64,000 nucleotides of DNA from assembly GCF_000708755.2 (NCBI RefSeq), contig NZ_JGVU02000002.1, forward strand, positions 868,001 through 932,000. The letters are read 5' to 3'. Position numbers and translations under genes: made by a program. The stretch is from Metabacillus indicus LMG 22858 (GTDB lineage Bacteria > Bacillota > Bacilli > Bacillales > Bacillaceae). The notes under the pieces were generated by a model. The model did not search any database and was not told the origin of the DNA. It worked only from the letters and a program-made list of their open reading frames with translations. Of the stretch, positions 15,883-25,340 are shown in pieces; the stretch's first letter is position 1, and each line of letters starts with the position of its first letter.

Positions 15883-16473
15883 TTAATGTGTCATCCAGTT
15901 TGGAGGCATATTCTGATTCCAGTAGATGCTTCCAAGTTCGTGATGCTTCTGAAAAGAATCATGGTGCGTGTGGTAATGAAAGTTAAACCAGTAACCCTGT
16001 TTTGGCGGGTGGTCACGGCGAACATGAAATCTTAAGATATCTTCACCGGTTTCTTTGTTATATAGGTGAAAGATTTTTTCGCCCTTCCCGTCAGCAGGCT
16101 TTTTAGAAATAACTAGATCCCTGATGTCCTCATCCGAATAGTCTTCCGCATACTCCCTGATGGCTTCTTCCATTTTAGGAAGAATGATCTGCCTGAATTC
16201 ATCTTCAATTTTAGTGCCGATTTTGTCTCCGAATTTCTCAAAAGACTGAATTTCTGCCGCTTCTAAAAAGGAGGAAATGTGTTCTTCTTTAGACGGGGCT
16301 TTCCAGTAAGCGGTTTCATCCTCAAATAAATGTTTTTGCGGAACGTTTAAATTAACAGCAGAATCTTCAGATGAGCGGTTTTCAACTGTCAGGGCTGCAG
16401 GAGGCGCAACCATTCCGAAGGTTGCAATTGTAAATAAGATGACAAGCGTTTTACGCATCCATTTGTTCATCAT
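15883..16473 (-). CDS. ypjP: YpjP-like secreted/anchored protein
   Basis: A 196-residue protein with a clear signal peptide (WMRKTLVILFTIATFGMVAPPAAL) and an acidic, conserved body (EETAYWKAPSKEEHISSF, HNKE-type loops). The C-terminus is notably His-rich (FHYHTHHDSFQKHHE), suggesting metal binding. Name from family resemblance and from its place upstream of ypjQ. GGAGGAAG precedes the ATG. Function unknown. Confidence 0.8.
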   Translation of the reverse strand: MMNKWMRKTLVILFTIATFGMVAPPAALTVENRSSEDSAVNLNVPQKHLFEDETAYWKAPSKEEHISSFLEAAEIQSFEKFGDKIGTKIEDEFRQIILPKMEEAIREYAEDYSDEDIRDLVISKKPADGKGEKIFHLYNKETGEDILRFHVRRDHPPKQGYWFNFHYHTHHDSFQKHHELGSIYWNQNMPPNWMTH

Positions 16474-16647
16474 GCCGTGTCTTCCTCCAAGTCTTCCTAT
16501 AATACTATTATTCTATCATAAATAAATTCTTTATTTATAGAATTTTTTTGCAAAAGCGACCTTCTAATGGTTTTAAATCGGGATGAAAACGTTTAAACTA
16601 AAGGGGAAGCTGGAAATAAAAACCTAGAGTGTTTGGAGTGAATCAGA

Positions 16648-16719
16648 ATGGAATCCGTCTTTATTATTGCATCATTCGTGACACTGGCTTATTTTATTTT
16701 CACTGAAATTACAGATTGA
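16648..16719 (+). CDS. Possible 23-residue membrane peptide
   Basis: The frame reads MESVFIIASFVTLAYFIFTE plus three residues: one membrane helix with acidic ends. TTGGAGTG precedes the ATG at usable spacing, and a strong terminator begins at the stop codon. These signals make it a credible micro-gene, but the length gives little statistical support. Confidence 0.4.
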   Translation: MESVFIIASFVTLAYFIFTEITD

Positions 16720-16753
16720 AAAAAGCTCATGGCTGCTGCCATGAGCTTTTTCG
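16719..16753. terminator. Bidirectional terminator
   Basis: AAAAAAGCTCATGGC pairs with GCCATGAGCTTTTT around loop TGCT. It serves the 23-residue frame on one side and the small SASP-like gene on the other. Confidence 0.85.
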
Positions 16754-16755
16754 TT

Positions 16756-16881
16756 TTAACGCTTTTGCTTTTTGGATGCAGAAGATTGTTTTCTTCCTGC
16801 CTCAGAAGCCGTTGTTCCCTGTCCTTGTGTTTCAGGTGAACCAAGCTGAGATTTCGATGGATCGCTTTTATGTTTTGACAT
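16756..16881 (-). CDS. Small hydrophilic SASP-like protein, 41 residues
   Basis: A lysine/serine/glutamine-rich protein beginning MSKHKSDPSKSQLGSPE and ending SSASKKQKR, with no hydrophobic segment. The composition resembles minor small acid-soluble spore proteins, though I cannot assign an Ssp type. AGGAGG lies ten bases before the ATG and a bidirectional terminator follows the stop, so it is a one-gene unit. Likely spore-specific, by composition only. Confidence 0.65.
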   Translation of the reverse strand: MSKHKSDPSKSQLGSPETQGQGTTASEAGRKQSSASKKQKR

Positions 16882-16908
16882 TGGATGAGCACCTCCTCAT
16901 CCTATTTT

Positions 16909-17688
16909 TCACAGATCTTTTGTTTCTATCACACCATAGTGAAATTTTGCTGATTTTCTTTTAAAAACTTGAAAGCCGAGTTGATGAAATGACGGGCTTT
17001 TCCAATGATCCTTTAACACAACCCTTTTTGCGGCAACCCTCTTGGCTTCCTTTACGGTGTCCTCCGTTATTGGAGAATACTCACTCAGCGCCCTCAATTG
17101 GCCGATTCCATCAGATTCGGTGATAGCTTCTTCAAACATGGGATCGAAGTAAACGACATCGTAAGAATTCGCATCAAGTTCCTTGAGCAAATCAACATGA
17201 TTCCTGCTTTCAACTTGTATTCTCCGCATGCAGGCATCAAACTCATCCACTCCCGTTTCCCACGTTTCAAGGCCTTTTTCTACGAGATAGGCTACGAGCG
17301 GATTCGCTTCCGCTGCTGTTACATTCCCCTTTTCTCCGACTGCATAGCTTGCTGTGATGCTGTCAGAGCCAAGACCAAGCGTGCAATCCAAAAACGTGTC
17401 GCCCGGTTTCAGGTCAGCTGCAGCAATTAGGGGATCATGCTCTCCTTTTTGAAGCCTCTTGAGTCTGAACATCGCTGAATTGGGATGAAAGAAAAACGGC
17501 TCCATCCCGCCTTTTTTATGCCATTCAAGCCTGTCCTTTCCGACCACTAGCACATCTCCGTGCACTTCTGACAGCGTCTGTACGGACTGTTTCTTCCGGC
17601 TGATATAAGCTGCCTTCAGGTCATTCGCTATTCCTTCTGCAAGCCGGATCATGGAAGGATTCGTCCTTCCGGCAGTTGTGACAATCAC
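16909..17688 (-). CDS. ypiP: Class I SAM-dependent methyltransferase (YpiP / RsmJ-like)
   Basis: A 259-residue Rossmann methyltransferase. The SAM-binding motif I is DCTLGLGSDS, followed by AAEANPLVAYL; motif IV is VVYFDPMFEEA, the DPM(F/Y) form typical of RsmJ-like rRNA guanine-N2 methyltransferases. That points to a nucleic-acid base substrate, but the target is not certain. It lies upstream of the SASP-like gene and downstream of brxA, as in B. subtilis by my recollection of ypiP. Confidence 0.75.
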   Translation of the reverse strand: MIVTTAGRTNPSMIRLAEGIANDLKAAYISRKKQSVQTLSEVHGDVLVVGKDRLEWHKKGGMEPFFFHPNSAMFRLKRLQKGEHDPLIAAADLKPGDTFLDCTLGLGSDSITASYAVGEKGNVTAAEANPLVAYLVEKGLETWETGVDEFDACMRRIQVESRNHVDLLKELDANSYDVVYFDPMFEEAITESDGIGQLRALSEYSPITEDTVKEAKRVAAKRVVLKDHWKSPSFHQLGFQVFKRKSAKFHYGVIETKDL

Positions 17689-17782
17689 AGGTTTTCACTC
17701 CCATTCAAAGCATAAGCGCCGCGGCCCGTTTCTTCCGGACAGGAGCTCGGGGCTTGCAGACTAGTCAATTTTTCATGACAAA

Positions 17783-17806
17783 GGGATGCCTGTTTCCAGG
17801 CATCCC
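17783..17806 (-). terminator. Terminator after brxA
   Basis: A perfect 10-bp stem GGGATGCCTG/CAGGCATCCC with a 4-base loop, just past the brxA stop on the minus strand. The following T tract is short (TTTG). Confidence 0.7.
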
Positions 17807-17814
17807 GAGAATTT

Positions 17815-18249
17815 TTATTTAGCTGCTTCAAAGGCACCGAGAAGATTTTCCATAATGTTCTCGATCGTGTTTCCTTCGATTTCATGACGCGGGATAAAGT
17901 GGACAACTTTATCTCCCTTTAAAAGAGCCATTGATGGAGAAGAAGCTTCCAGCCCTTCAAAGTAGCCTCTCATTGCAGCCGTAGCTTCTTTGTCCTGCCC
18001 TGCGAAAACTGTCACAAGGTGGTCAGGCGCATTTTCAGCCTGCATAATCGCCTGAGTGGCAGCCGGTCTTGCAAGTCCTGCCGCACAGCCGCAGACAGAG
18101 TTGACTACTACAAGAGTCGTTCCCTGTGCTTTCTCCATGAACGCTTTTACATCTTCTTCAGTCGTTAATTCCTGAAACCCTGCATTTGTAAGCTCTGCTC
18201 GCATTGGTTTCACCATTTGACGCATGTATTCTTCATATGCCATTGACAT
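17815..18249 (-). CDS. brxA: Bacilliredoxin BrxA (YphP)
   Basis: A 144-residue thioredoxin-like protein of the YphP/YqiW family. The characteristic CGC active site is Cys53-Gly-Cys55 in NSVCGCAAG. Bacilliredoxins remove bacillithiol from mixed disulfides on client proteins under oxidative stress. AGGAGG lies eight bases before the ATG. It is directly downstream of ilvD, an Fe-S enzyme, though separated by 73 bases; any shared transcription is uncertain. Confidence 0.93.
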   Translation of the reverse strand: MSMAYEEYMRQMVKPMRAELTNAGFQELTTEEDVKAFMEKAQGTTLVVVNSVCGCAAGLARPAATQAIMQAENAPDHLVTVFAGQDKEATAAMRGYFEGLEASSPSMALLKGDKVVHFIPRHEIEGNTIENIMENLLGAFEAAK

Positions 18250-18322
18250 TTGTCATTCCTCCTAAGCCTTCGCATGTAGTAAAAGAATACTACAGGTAGA
18301 ATGACAATTCAACAGACGGCCC

Positions 18323-20035
18323 TCAGCGGGTTTTGGCAGGTTCTTTTGCCTCTTCAAATGCATCTGTCACCGCACCCTGTGATGCGCAGGAAACGGTTCT
18401 TGCATATTTCCCGAGTACACCGCGGTTTCTGAGAGGTGGAGCCGTCCATGTTAATTTTCTTTCAGCAAGCTCTTCATCAGACACATGCAGATGAAGTTCG
18501 CGCTTATCGCTGTCAACCGTAATCAGATCACCATTTTTCACAAGGGCAATCGGGCCTCCGACCTGTGCCTCAGGCGTAATGTGTCCGACAACAAGACCGT
18601 GTGTCCCTCCGGAGAAACGGCCATCTGTCAGCAGTGCTACGCTCTCTCCAAGGCCTTTGCCGACAATGATGGACGACAGGGACAGCATCTCAGGCATACC
18701 AGGTCCCCCTTTAGGGCCCTCATAGCGGATAATGAGCACATCACCTGCGGTCACTTCGTTTGACATCACAGCTTCTGTCGCTTCAATCTCTGTATCAAAT
18801 ACCTTTGCAGGCCCTGTCATTTTCGTTACTTTCAGGCCGGAAACTTTCGCAACCGCCCCGCTTGGCGATAAGTTCCCTTTTAAAATCACAAGAGGTCCGT
18901 CTTTTCTCAATGCCTGCTCAAGAGGATAGATGACGTCCTGTCCTTCTCTCAGGCCTTCCATTTCGCGAAGGTTTTCTTCTACTGTTTTTCCTGTAACTGT
19001 CAGACAGTCTCCGTGCAGAAGCCCTTCTTCAAGGAGAAGCTTCATCACAGCAGGTACTCCGCCTGCTTCGTGCAGATCCTGCATAACATATTTTCCGCTC
19101 GGCTTCAGATCAGCGATATGAGGCACTTTGCGCTGCAGACGCTCAAAATCCTCAAGCGATAATTCTACGTTGATTGAATGGGCAATGGCCATGAGGTGAA
19201 GGATGGCATTTGTTGATCCGCCAAGCGCCATCACGACCGTAATCGCATTTTCAAATGCTTTTTTCGTCATGATGTCTTTAGGGTAAATATCCTGCTCAAG
19301 CATACGGTATACGGCCTGTCCAGCCTCATAGCAGTCATTTTGCTTCATTTCTGTTTCAGCCGGATTTGAAGAGCTGCCCGGCAGACTCATTCCCATCGCT
19401 TCAATCGCAGATGCCATCGTATTCGCCGTGTACATGCCTCCGCAAGAACCTGCGCCTGGGCATGCATGACATTCGATTTGGTGCAGTCCGTCTTTGTCGA
19501 TGTCTCCGTTGTTGAATTTTCCGACCCCTTCAAACGCAGATACAATGTCAATATCTTTATCATTTAAGCGGCCCGGTTTAATCGTGCCGCCATATACAAA
19601 TACTGCCGGCACTTCAGCGCGTGCAATAGCAATCATACATCCCGGCATATTTTTATCGCAGCCCCCGATGGCAACAAATGCATCGAGATTTTCTGCTCCG
19701 ACTACCGTTTCAATAGAGTCCGCGATGACATCGCGGCTAGGCAGGGAGTAGCGCATGCCTTCTGTTCCCATTGAAATGCCGTCTGACACTGTAATTGTGC
19801 CGAAAATCATCCCTGCGCCGCCTGCAGTGTTTACGCCTTTTTTAGCCAGCTGGGCAAGTTTATCAATATGTATATTACATGGAGTTACTTCGCTCCATGT
19901 AGAGGCGATGCCAATCATCGGTTTCTGGAAATCTTCATCTTTTAACCCAACCGCACGAAGCATGGCACGGTTCGGCATTCGTTTCATATCGTCGCTGATT
20001 ACTTTGCTCTTGATTCTCAAATCTTTTTTGCTCAC
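18323..20035 (-). CDS. ilvD: Dihydroxy-acid dehydratase
   Basis: A 570-residue Fe-S dehydratase for valine/isoleucine (and pantothenate) synthesis, converting dihydroxy acids to 2-keto acids. Cluster cysteines are in [11 protein letters not shown] and [19 protein letters not shown]; the C-terminal [11 protein letters not shown] is present. It starts with [12 protein letters not shown]. It is separate from the rest of the ilv-leu genes, as in B. subtilis, and has its own promoter with a possible CodY site. Confidence 0.96.
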   Translation of the reverse strand: MSKKDLRIKSKVISDDMKRMPNRAMLRAVGLKDEDFQKPMIGIASTWSEVTPCNIHIDKLAQLAKKGVNTAGGAGMIFGTITVSDGISMGTEGMRYSLPSRDVIADSIETVVGAENLDAFVAIGGCDKNMPGCMIAIARAEVPAVFVYGGTIKPGRLNDKDIDIVSAFEGVGKFNNGDIDKDGLHQIECHACPGAGSCGGMYTANTMASAIEAMGMSLPGSSSNPAETEMKQNDCYEAGQAVYRMLEQDIYPKDIMTKKAFENAITVVMALGGSTNAILHLMAIAHSINVELSLEDFERLQRKVPHIADLKPSGKYVMQDLHEAGGVPAVMKLLLEEGLLHGDCLTVTGKTVEENLREMEGLREGQDVIYPLEQALRKDGPLVILKGNLSPSGAVAKVSGLKVTKMTGPAKVFDTEIEATEAVMSNEVTAGDVLIIRYEGPKGGPGMPEMLSLSSIIVGKGLGESVALLTDGRFSGGTHGLVVGHITPEAQVGGPIALVKNGDLITVDSDKRELHLHVSDEELAERKLTWTAPPLRNRGVLGKYARTVSCASQGAVTDAFEEAKEPAKTR

Positions 20036-20068
20036 TTACATCACCCCGTTAAATTGGTATTGTTATAT

Positions 20069-20123
20069 ACTATAGTCCGAATTCTACTGTATTTCAACAA
20101 TATTCGAATAATTTCTAAAAATA
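20069..20123 (-). promoter_or_regulatory. ilvD promoter with possible CodY box
   Basis: On the minus strand TTGAAA (20092-20097), 17 bases, then TATAGT (20069-20074). Just upstream, 20107-20123 reads TATTTTTAGAAATTATT, about 11 of 15 positions like the CodY consensus AATTTTCWGAAAATT. CodY control of ilvD is established in B. subtilis; the box here is inference. Confidence 0.6.
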
Positions 20124-20200
20124 AAATTTCTGCCATTTTTTATTCAGCTGAAATAGTTTTAGGGAGAAGGCCTATACTAGCTACCAAAGGGGTGACTGCT

Positions 20201-20890
20201 TTGGAAATTGCGAAAGACATAGGTATTGTAGCGGTTCGAATAGTTACCATCCTCCCGCTTTTATTATTTTTCACTCTTTTTATGGGAAAGCGGTCAATCG
20301 GAGAACTGCCGGTTTTTGATTTTTTAGCCATTTTAACACTTGGTTCAGTAGTAGGGGCAGACATTGCAGACCCTGAAATTGAACACCTGCCTACTATCGC
20401 AGCCATTTTCATGATTGCGCTTTTGCAGAAGATATTAGCTAAATGGAAAGTTTCAAACAGAAGAATGGAAAATCTCGTAACGTTTGAGCCGAATGTCATT
20501 ATCGAGAATGGGGTTCTTCTGTCGGATGCAATAAAAAAGAATCAATTCACAATCGATAATGTTCTAGCTCTTTTGAGAGAAAAAGACATCTTTCACCTTT
20601 CTCAAGTAGAACTTGCAGTCATTGAAGGCAGCGGTAAACTATCTGTCTTTAAAAAAACAAGCGGCCCTGTCATTAAAGAAGCCGGATTTCCATTAATCGT
20701 TGAAGGGAAAGTCTTTGACGAAGTACTTGAATTTTTTGAAACTGACAGGAGTTGGCTGGATGGCGAGTTATTAACGCAAGGTTTTGAATCTACGGATGAC
20801 GTTTTTTTTGCTTCTATTACTAAGAACAAATTTCTTCAGGTCAGCCCAAAACATGCCCAAGCAGCCAATTATCCTCCTTTCCTAATATAA
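20201..20890 (+). CDS. DUF421 / YetF-family membrane protein
   Basis: About 229 residues. Three N-terminal membrane helices carry the family motifs GKRSIGELPVFDFLAILTLGSVVGADIADPE. A soluble domain of the DUF421 type follows (VTFEPNVIIENGVLL, FHLSQVELAVIEG). Relatives include the germination-linked SpoVA-region proteins and YetF/YrbG, of uncertain function. A TTG start with AAAGGGG at nine bases is preferred over a GTG inside that site. It is divergent from ilvD and ends at a terminator shared with map. Confidence 0.85.
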   Translation: MEIAKDIGIVAVRIVTILPLLLFFTLFMGKRSIGELPVFDFLAILTLGSVVGADIADPEIEHLPTIAAIFMIALLQKILAKWKVSNRRMENLVTFEPNVIIENGVLLSDAIKKNQFTIDNVLALLREKDIFHLSQVELAVIEGSGKLSVFKKTSGPVIKEAGFPLIVEGKVFDEVLEFFETDRSWLDGELLTQGFESTDDVFFASITKNKFLQVSPKHAQAANYPPFLI

Positions 20891-20899
20891 ATCATCAGC

Positions 20900-20934
20900 A
20901 AAAAAAAGCGATTTCTGAGTGAAATCGCTTTTTA
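20900..20934. terminator. Bidirectional terminator between the yetF-like gene and map
   Basis: AAAAAAGCGATTTC pairs with GAAATCGCTTTTT around a short loop, between converging genes. Confidence 0.9.
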
Positions 20935-21681
20935 CTGCTTTTCAGTCAATATAAGAGGCCCATCTTTCGTAATGGCCACAGTATGCTCATATTGGGCTGA
21001 AAGTTTTCCGTCAACTGTGCGGGCAGTCCATCCGTTATCGTCCATTTTTGAATACCACGTTCCGGCGTTCACCATGGGTTCAATGGTAATGACCATTCCT
21101 TCTCTCAGTCTTAATCCTTTGCCTGGCATCCCGTAGTGCAGAACAGTAGGTTCCTCATGGATGCTCGGACCGATGCCGTGGCCGGTAAAATCTCTCACAA
21201 CCGAGAAAGATTCACCTTCTGCATAGTCTTGAATGGCATGCCCAATATCCCCAAGCCTGTTGCCGATCACTGCCTGCTCAATCCCTTTATACATGGCCGT
21301 TTTTGTGACATCCATTAATTTCAGCGCCTGATCGGACACATTTCCCACTGCATGTGTCCACGCCGAGTCTGCAAGAGCACCGTTTAAATTCACGACAAAA
21401 TCAATCGTTACAATATCACCATCATTTAGGGGCTGATTTCTCGGGAAGCCGTGGCAGATTTCGTCATTGATCGATGCACACGTGGCAAACTCGTAGCCTT
21501 TATAGCCTTTTTGCTCAGGGACCGCTCCGTGGTCAGCAAGGTACTTATCCACGAAGGAATCGATCTCAAGTGTCGTTACACCTGGTTTCAACAGCTTTGA
21601 AACCTCTTTATGGCACAAAGCAAGCAGCTTTCCCGCTTCGTGCATCCGGCTGATTTCTCTTTCGCTTTTTAGAATAATCAT
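20932..21681 (-). CDS. map: Type I methionine aminopeptidase
   Basis: A 249-residue metalloprotease removing the initiator methionine. The five metal ligands are recognisable: Asp in VTIDFVV and in ADSAWTH, His in GHGIGPSIHEEP, Glu in ITIEPMV and Glu in YEHTVAIT. It lies away from the ribosomal-protein cluster, so it is probably a second, MapB-like copy. It is monocistronic with a terminator shared with the YetF-like gene. Confidence 0.93.
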   Translation of the reverse strand: MIILKSEREISRMHEAGKLLALCHKEVSKLLKPGVTTLEIDSFVDKYLADHGAVPEQKGYKGYEFATCASINDEICHGFPRNQPLNDGDIVTIDFVVNLNGALADSAWTHAVGNVSDQALKLMDVTKTAMYKGIEQAVIGNRLGDIGHAIQDYAEGESFSVVRDFTGHGIGPSIHEEPTVLHYGMPGKGLRLREGMVITIEPMVNAGTWYSKMDDNGWTARTVDGKLSAQYEHTVAITKDGPLILTEKQ

Positions 21682-21712
21682 CGAACGTCTCCTCTTGGAA
21701 TTGGACCTCTTC

Positions 21713-22417
21713 TTATGATCTTGCAGTTGCCCTAATCATTATAAAATGAGGGTTATTCGTCAAATATTCATAGTTTGCAGGATGTTTTTCATACAAACTT
21801 TCAGCAGGCTTAGGTTCAATCAGTTTATCTATTGAAAAAAAGCGGCTCGTTTCTGTGACGATTTTTTCCAGAGGTTTTCTGTAAAAACTCACATCAAATG
21901 TCTGACCTGATTTTTTCCAGGTGTCATGCAAAAGTTCCTCGCTGAAATAGTTTTTGCACTCAAACAGTTTCCAGTCCATAAATGGATGGTGAGTGGAAAA
22001 AAGAAGCCAGCCTGATGGTTTTAGAACTCTGGAAAATTCACTTAAAACAGGCCTCCAGTCTTTGCAGTAATGAAGCGTAAGTGAACTGACAATACCGTCA
22101 AACGAGGCATCAGCAAAAGGAAGGGTCTCTGAGAGGTCGTGACAGATCATTTTTGCACGCCCTCCCGTTTTCCTGATGGCTGCTTCAATCATATTGGGGC
22201 TGATATCAACGCCCGTCACATGCGCTCCTCTTTTCAGCAGCTGATCCGAATACCAGCCGGCAGAACAGCCGGCATCAAGGATACTAGAGCCGTTCAGGTT
22301 TTCAGGGATATTAGCCACCATAGCAGGCCTTTCATAATCTGTATTATAAAGACTGTCCGTTTCGGTTTCATAGATCCTCGCAAGTCGGTCAAATGCTTCT
22401 TTTGTCTTATTCGGCAT
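21713..22417 (-). CDS. Class I SAM-dependent methyltransferase, UbiE/small-molecule type
   Basis: A 234-residue methyltransferase with motif I LDAGCSAGWYS, an acidic loop GVDISPNMI and a post-I region ICHDLSETLPFADASFDGIVSSLTLHY. The latter is the methyltransf_11 pattern of enzymes acting on small molecules. No substrate can be inferred. It is upstream of map by 32 bases on the same strand, so read-through is possible. Confidence 0.8.
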   Translation of the reverse strand: MPNKTKEAFDRLARIYETETDSLYNTDYERPAMVANIPENLNGSSILDAGCSAGWYSDQLLKRGAHVTGVDISPNMIEAAIRKTGGRAKMICHDLSETLPFADASFDGIVSSLTLHYCKDWRPVLSEFSRVLKPSGWLLFSTHHPFMDWKLFECKNYFSEELLHDTWKKSGQTFDVSFYRKPLEKIVTETSRFFSIDKLIEPKPAESLYEKHPANYEYLTNNPHFIMIRATARS

Positions 22418-22523
22418 ATAAGATTTTCCCCCATCGTTTTTTCATCAAGCGCTAAGAAACCGCGCTAAAATAATATGGCTAAAGTCCAGAATGGGTCTTT
22501 GCATTTCAGAAAAAAACTCTGCA

Positions 22524-22556
22524 AAAAGACTAAATCCACTAAGTGATTTAGTCTTT
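22524..22556 (-). terminator. Terminator after ypgR
   Basis: GACTAAATC pairs with GATTTAGTC (loop about 10 bases, further internal pairing), followed on the minus strand by TTTTTGC. Confidence 0.85.
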
Positions 22557-22564
22557 CGGCCGTC

Positions 22565-23689
22565 TTATTGCTGTCTGCTTTCTGTCATCTGTTTCCAGAC
22601 GGAGCCTTTTGCCTCTTCTCCGCCTTCAATCCGTTCGATGGCCATTTTCACTTGAAGGCTGACCTCGAATTCAGGATCGTTTTCGGCCTCTTTTAGGGCG
22701 CTCAGTGCCCGCTCGTCGCCGACTTCATAAAGGAACATGGCTGCACGCCATCTGACAAGCTTGTTTTTGTCTTTAAGGGCAAGCATCATCTCTTCCATAG
22801 CTGCAGGGTCACCGATGTCTGAGAGGCAGTCGCCGGCCGTTCTGCGAACGGTAACCGATTTGTCTTTCAGGGCTTTGTACAGGTAAGGAAGCACAGACGG
22901 TTCCTCGATCATCCCCAGATATACTGCCGCAAGTCTTCGGATTGATGCCTTTTCATCTGTTAATGCTTTATTTAAAACAGGAAGATCGCTCTCTTTTGGA
23001 TCCATTTGCTCGAGATGCGCATAGCGCACCGTCCATTCCGGATCCTCAAGCATGTCCTCTGTCACCGTGTAAGATTTGCGGGATGGAACCGGTTCAGACT
23101 TGTCCTTTTTCAAAAGAGCTTCTGTAAGCTTTGTCAGCCGCTCCTCTGTATAGGCTGCCTGCAGCTCTTCCGTGACGTCTTTTCCAATTTCATCAAAGTC
23201 GCCATACCTTACTCCCTGTTCCTTCCACTTTCTTTCAAGCACAACGTTGTCTGCGTTCTGCTGCGCAGCAAGAACCGCTTTTTGAAAACGCTCGGGAAGT
23301 CCGAACCGTTTTTCTGTCTCGCCGTCAGAAAGCTTAACCTGCATCGGGATGCCGCTGAACATCTGGACGTGGACATTGACCTCGCCGAAATGATCATTGA
23401 TTTTTGAGCCGGAGTCAGCTTTTTCTTCCGTCTCTTCGCCGAATGCAGCACGGACTTTGGGCAAAATCTCTTTCCAGTCGTATTTGGCATTGCGTTCTAC
23501 TGCCAGAAAATCCGCCACATGATAGACGCCTTTTACGCCTTCCACTTTAAGAATCTCCTGAATGACGCCCGGTGCACCCTCAGCTGTTTCAGGCTTATAA
23601 TTGCTGCTTTTCCCGCCCGGCAGCTCCTCATCCAAAATGACTTTCATTGTATTTGGGCTCGGTGTCGGTTCAATTGATTTAATATTCAA
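22565..23689 (-). CDS. ypgR: YpgR / CvfC-type protein: NFU-N domain plus HEAT repeats
   Basis: A 374-residue two-part protein. Residues 1-85 form a Nfu N-terminal scaffold domain (IEPTPSPNTMKVILD, VEGVKGVYHVADFLAVER). Residues 215-360 hold at least three HEAT repeats (SIRRLAAVYLGMI, VRRTAGDCLSDIGDP, VRWRAAMFLYEVGD). Staphylococcal homologues are called conserved virulence factor C. The combination suggests a protein-binding scaffold, perhaps linked to Fe-S assembly. It lies next to ypgQ as in B. subtilis. Confidence 0.88.
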   Translation of the reverse strand: MNIKSIEPTPSPNTMKVILDEELPGGKSSNYKPETAEGAPGVIQEILKVEGVKGVYHVADFLAVERNAKYDWKEILPKVRAAFGEETEEKADSGSKINDHFGEVNVHVQMFSGIPMQVKLSDGETEKRFGLPERFQKAVLAAQQNADNVVLERKWKEQGVRYGDFDEIGKDVTEELQAAYTEERLTKLTEALLKKDKSEPVPSRKSYTVTEDMLEDPEWTVRYAHLEQMDPKESDLPVLNKALTDEKASIRRLAAVYLGMIEEPSVLPYLYKALKDKSVTVRRTAGDCLSDIGDPAAMEEMMLALKDKNKLVRWRAAMFLYEVGDERALSALKEAENDPEFEVSLQVKMAIERIEGGEEAKGSVWKQMTESRQQ

Positions 23690-23768
23690 GCCATGTCACT
23701 CCTTGTTTCGTGTCTGCACCTATTCTAACATAGCTGTAATTGCTCTTTCCATTTAGAGAAACCGTCCC

Positions 23769-24419
23769 TCACGAGTTCCTTCCCGGCCCTTCCCATTCAA
23801 GGTAAAATTGCTTGAGATAGGCAACCATAAACTGATGGCGCTGCAGGGCAAGAACCCTTCCTTCCTCTGTATTCATGAGATCTTTCAGCTTCAGCAGTTT
23901 TTCGTAAAAATGATTGATGGACGTAGAACGATCCGAGCGGTATTCTTTTTCCGTCATGCTGCTCCTGACATGCATGTCCGGATCATGGATGAGGCTGCCT
24001 TTTGATCCTCCGTAGGAAAAGACTCTTGCAATTCCTATTGCCCCCATTGCATCAAGCCTGTCGGCATCCTGGACGATCTGTGCTTCTATGGAAGAAACCT
24101 TCTCCCTGCCCCCTCCCTTAAATGATATCGATGTAATGACCGCCAGAATATCACTGATAGACGACTGATCGAGTCCTTCCTTTTCAAGCAGGGCTGCGAC
24201 TTCTTCGGTACTCATCCGGATTTCATCTGACAGCTTTTCGTCAATCACATCATGAAGGAGAGCAGAAAGTTCAACAACAGATTGGCTGCACGCGTATTTT
24301 TTCGAAAGATTTACAGCCGTCCTTCTTACCCTTTCAATATGGTGCCAGTCGTGACCGGTGCCTTCTTTTTGGAGACGCTCTTTTACGATGTGTTCGATGT
24401 TTTCAATGATTTCTTTCAA
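23769..24419 (-). CDS. ypgQ: HD-domain phosphohydrolase YpgQ
   Basis: A 216-residue HD-family metal-dependent hydrolase. Metal ligands are visible as His in GHDWHHIERV, the HD pair in LLHDVID, and Asp in VQDADRLDAMG. YpgQ of B. subtilis has been characterised as a nucleotide pyrophosphatase-like HD protein. It lies just downstream of a DegV-family gene (13 bases) and upstream of ypgR, so the three may share a transcript. Confidence 0.9.
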   Translation of the reverse strand: MKEIIENIEHIVKERLQKEGTGHDWHHIERVRRTAVNLSKKYACSQSVVELSALLHDVIDEKLSDEIRMSTEEVAALLEKEGLDQSSISDILAVITSISFKGGGREKVSSIEAQIVQDADRLDAMGAIGIARVFSYGGSKGSLIHDPDMHVRSSMTEKEYRSDRSTSINHFYEKLLKLKDLMNTEEGRVLALQRHQFMVAYLKQFYLEWEGPGRNS

Positions 24420-24432
24420 TTTAAGACACTTC

Positions 24433-25281
24433 CTATTCTTGGAACCAGGATACGCCGGCTACGTCCTCGCCTGTATGTACACCGATTGTTGTGCAGAGCG
24501 GCACAAGCTTAACCGGAATTTCGGGAAATTCTTTCGCAAGCGTGTCATGCAGGCGGTCGGCCTTGTCGCGTTTTGAAGTGAACATCACCGCAATTTCACG
24601 GATTGAATGTGTTTGACTGCCTTGTTTGATTTGACCTGCTATATACTGAAACGCCTTCTTTTCAGACCGGACTTTTTCTTCGGTAGAAAGCGACCCTGAC
24701 TTAATGCGGATGATTGGCTGAATGTTTAAAAGACTTCCAAGGTAATATTGAGTTCCGGTCATTCTTCCGCTCTTGTGAAGTCTTGTAAGGTCCCCGATCA
24801 GCACGTATGTATGGTGTTTCTCCTTCAGACTCTCAAGCTCTGCAACAATTTGTTCCGTCTCCATGCCTTTTTCGTGCATGCGAACGGCTGCTTTAATAAT
24901 TCTTGTCAGAGGTTCTGACAAAATGAGAGAATCAATGACCGTAACCGGTATTTCTGCTTCGCCTGCTGCCTGAACAGCAGAAGAGTAGGTACCGCTGAGA
25001 AGACTTGACAGGTGGATGGAAATCACTTCGTCATAGTCTTCTGCAAGCTTCCTGTAAAGCTCTGCAAAAGCTCCCGGCGGCGGCTGTGATGTGGTAATGG
25101 CATTTTCCGGTTTTTTAAGTAGCGGATATAATTCTTCCGGTGCTAGAGTCACACCGTCCAAATAGTCTTCTCCATTGATGCATACAAGGAGAGGCACCCA
25201 GTATATGTCGGGGTGATCCCTGATTTCCTGATCAATGCTTGCCGTGCTGTCTGTTACCCATGCAATTTTTCTCCCCATCAT
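24433..25281 (-). CDS. DegV family fatty-acid-binding protein (second copy)
   Basis: A 282-residue DegV/FakB-type protein: KIAWVTDSTASID at the start, TTSQPPPGAFAELY, VISIHLSSLLSGTYSSA (lipid-carboxylate site) and CTTIGVHTGEDVAG near the C-terminus. It is diverged from the copy at 5.9-6.8 kb, so they probably bind different fatty acids. AAAGGGG precedes the ATG. Close spacing to ypgQ suggests a shared transcript. Confidence 0.9.
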   Translation of the reverse strand: MMGRKIAWVTDSTASIDQEIRDHPDIYWVPLLVCINGEDYLDGVTLAPEELYPLLKKPENAITTSQPPPGAFAELYRKLAEDYDEVISIHLSSLLSGTYSSAVQAAGEAEIPVTVIDSLILSEPLTRIIKAAVRMHEKGMETEQIVAELESLKEKHHTYVLIGDLTRLHKSGRMTGTQYYLGSLLNIQPIIRIKSGSLSTEEKVRSEKKAFQYIAGQIKQGSQTHSIREIAVMFTSKRDKADRLHDTLAKEFPEIPVKLVPLCTTIGVHTGEDVAGVSWFQE

Positions 25282-25340
25282 CGTATTCCCCTTTCTCTTT
25301 AAGCTTTCAAACCCCTATTCTTAGTATTAGTCGAAAGAGT

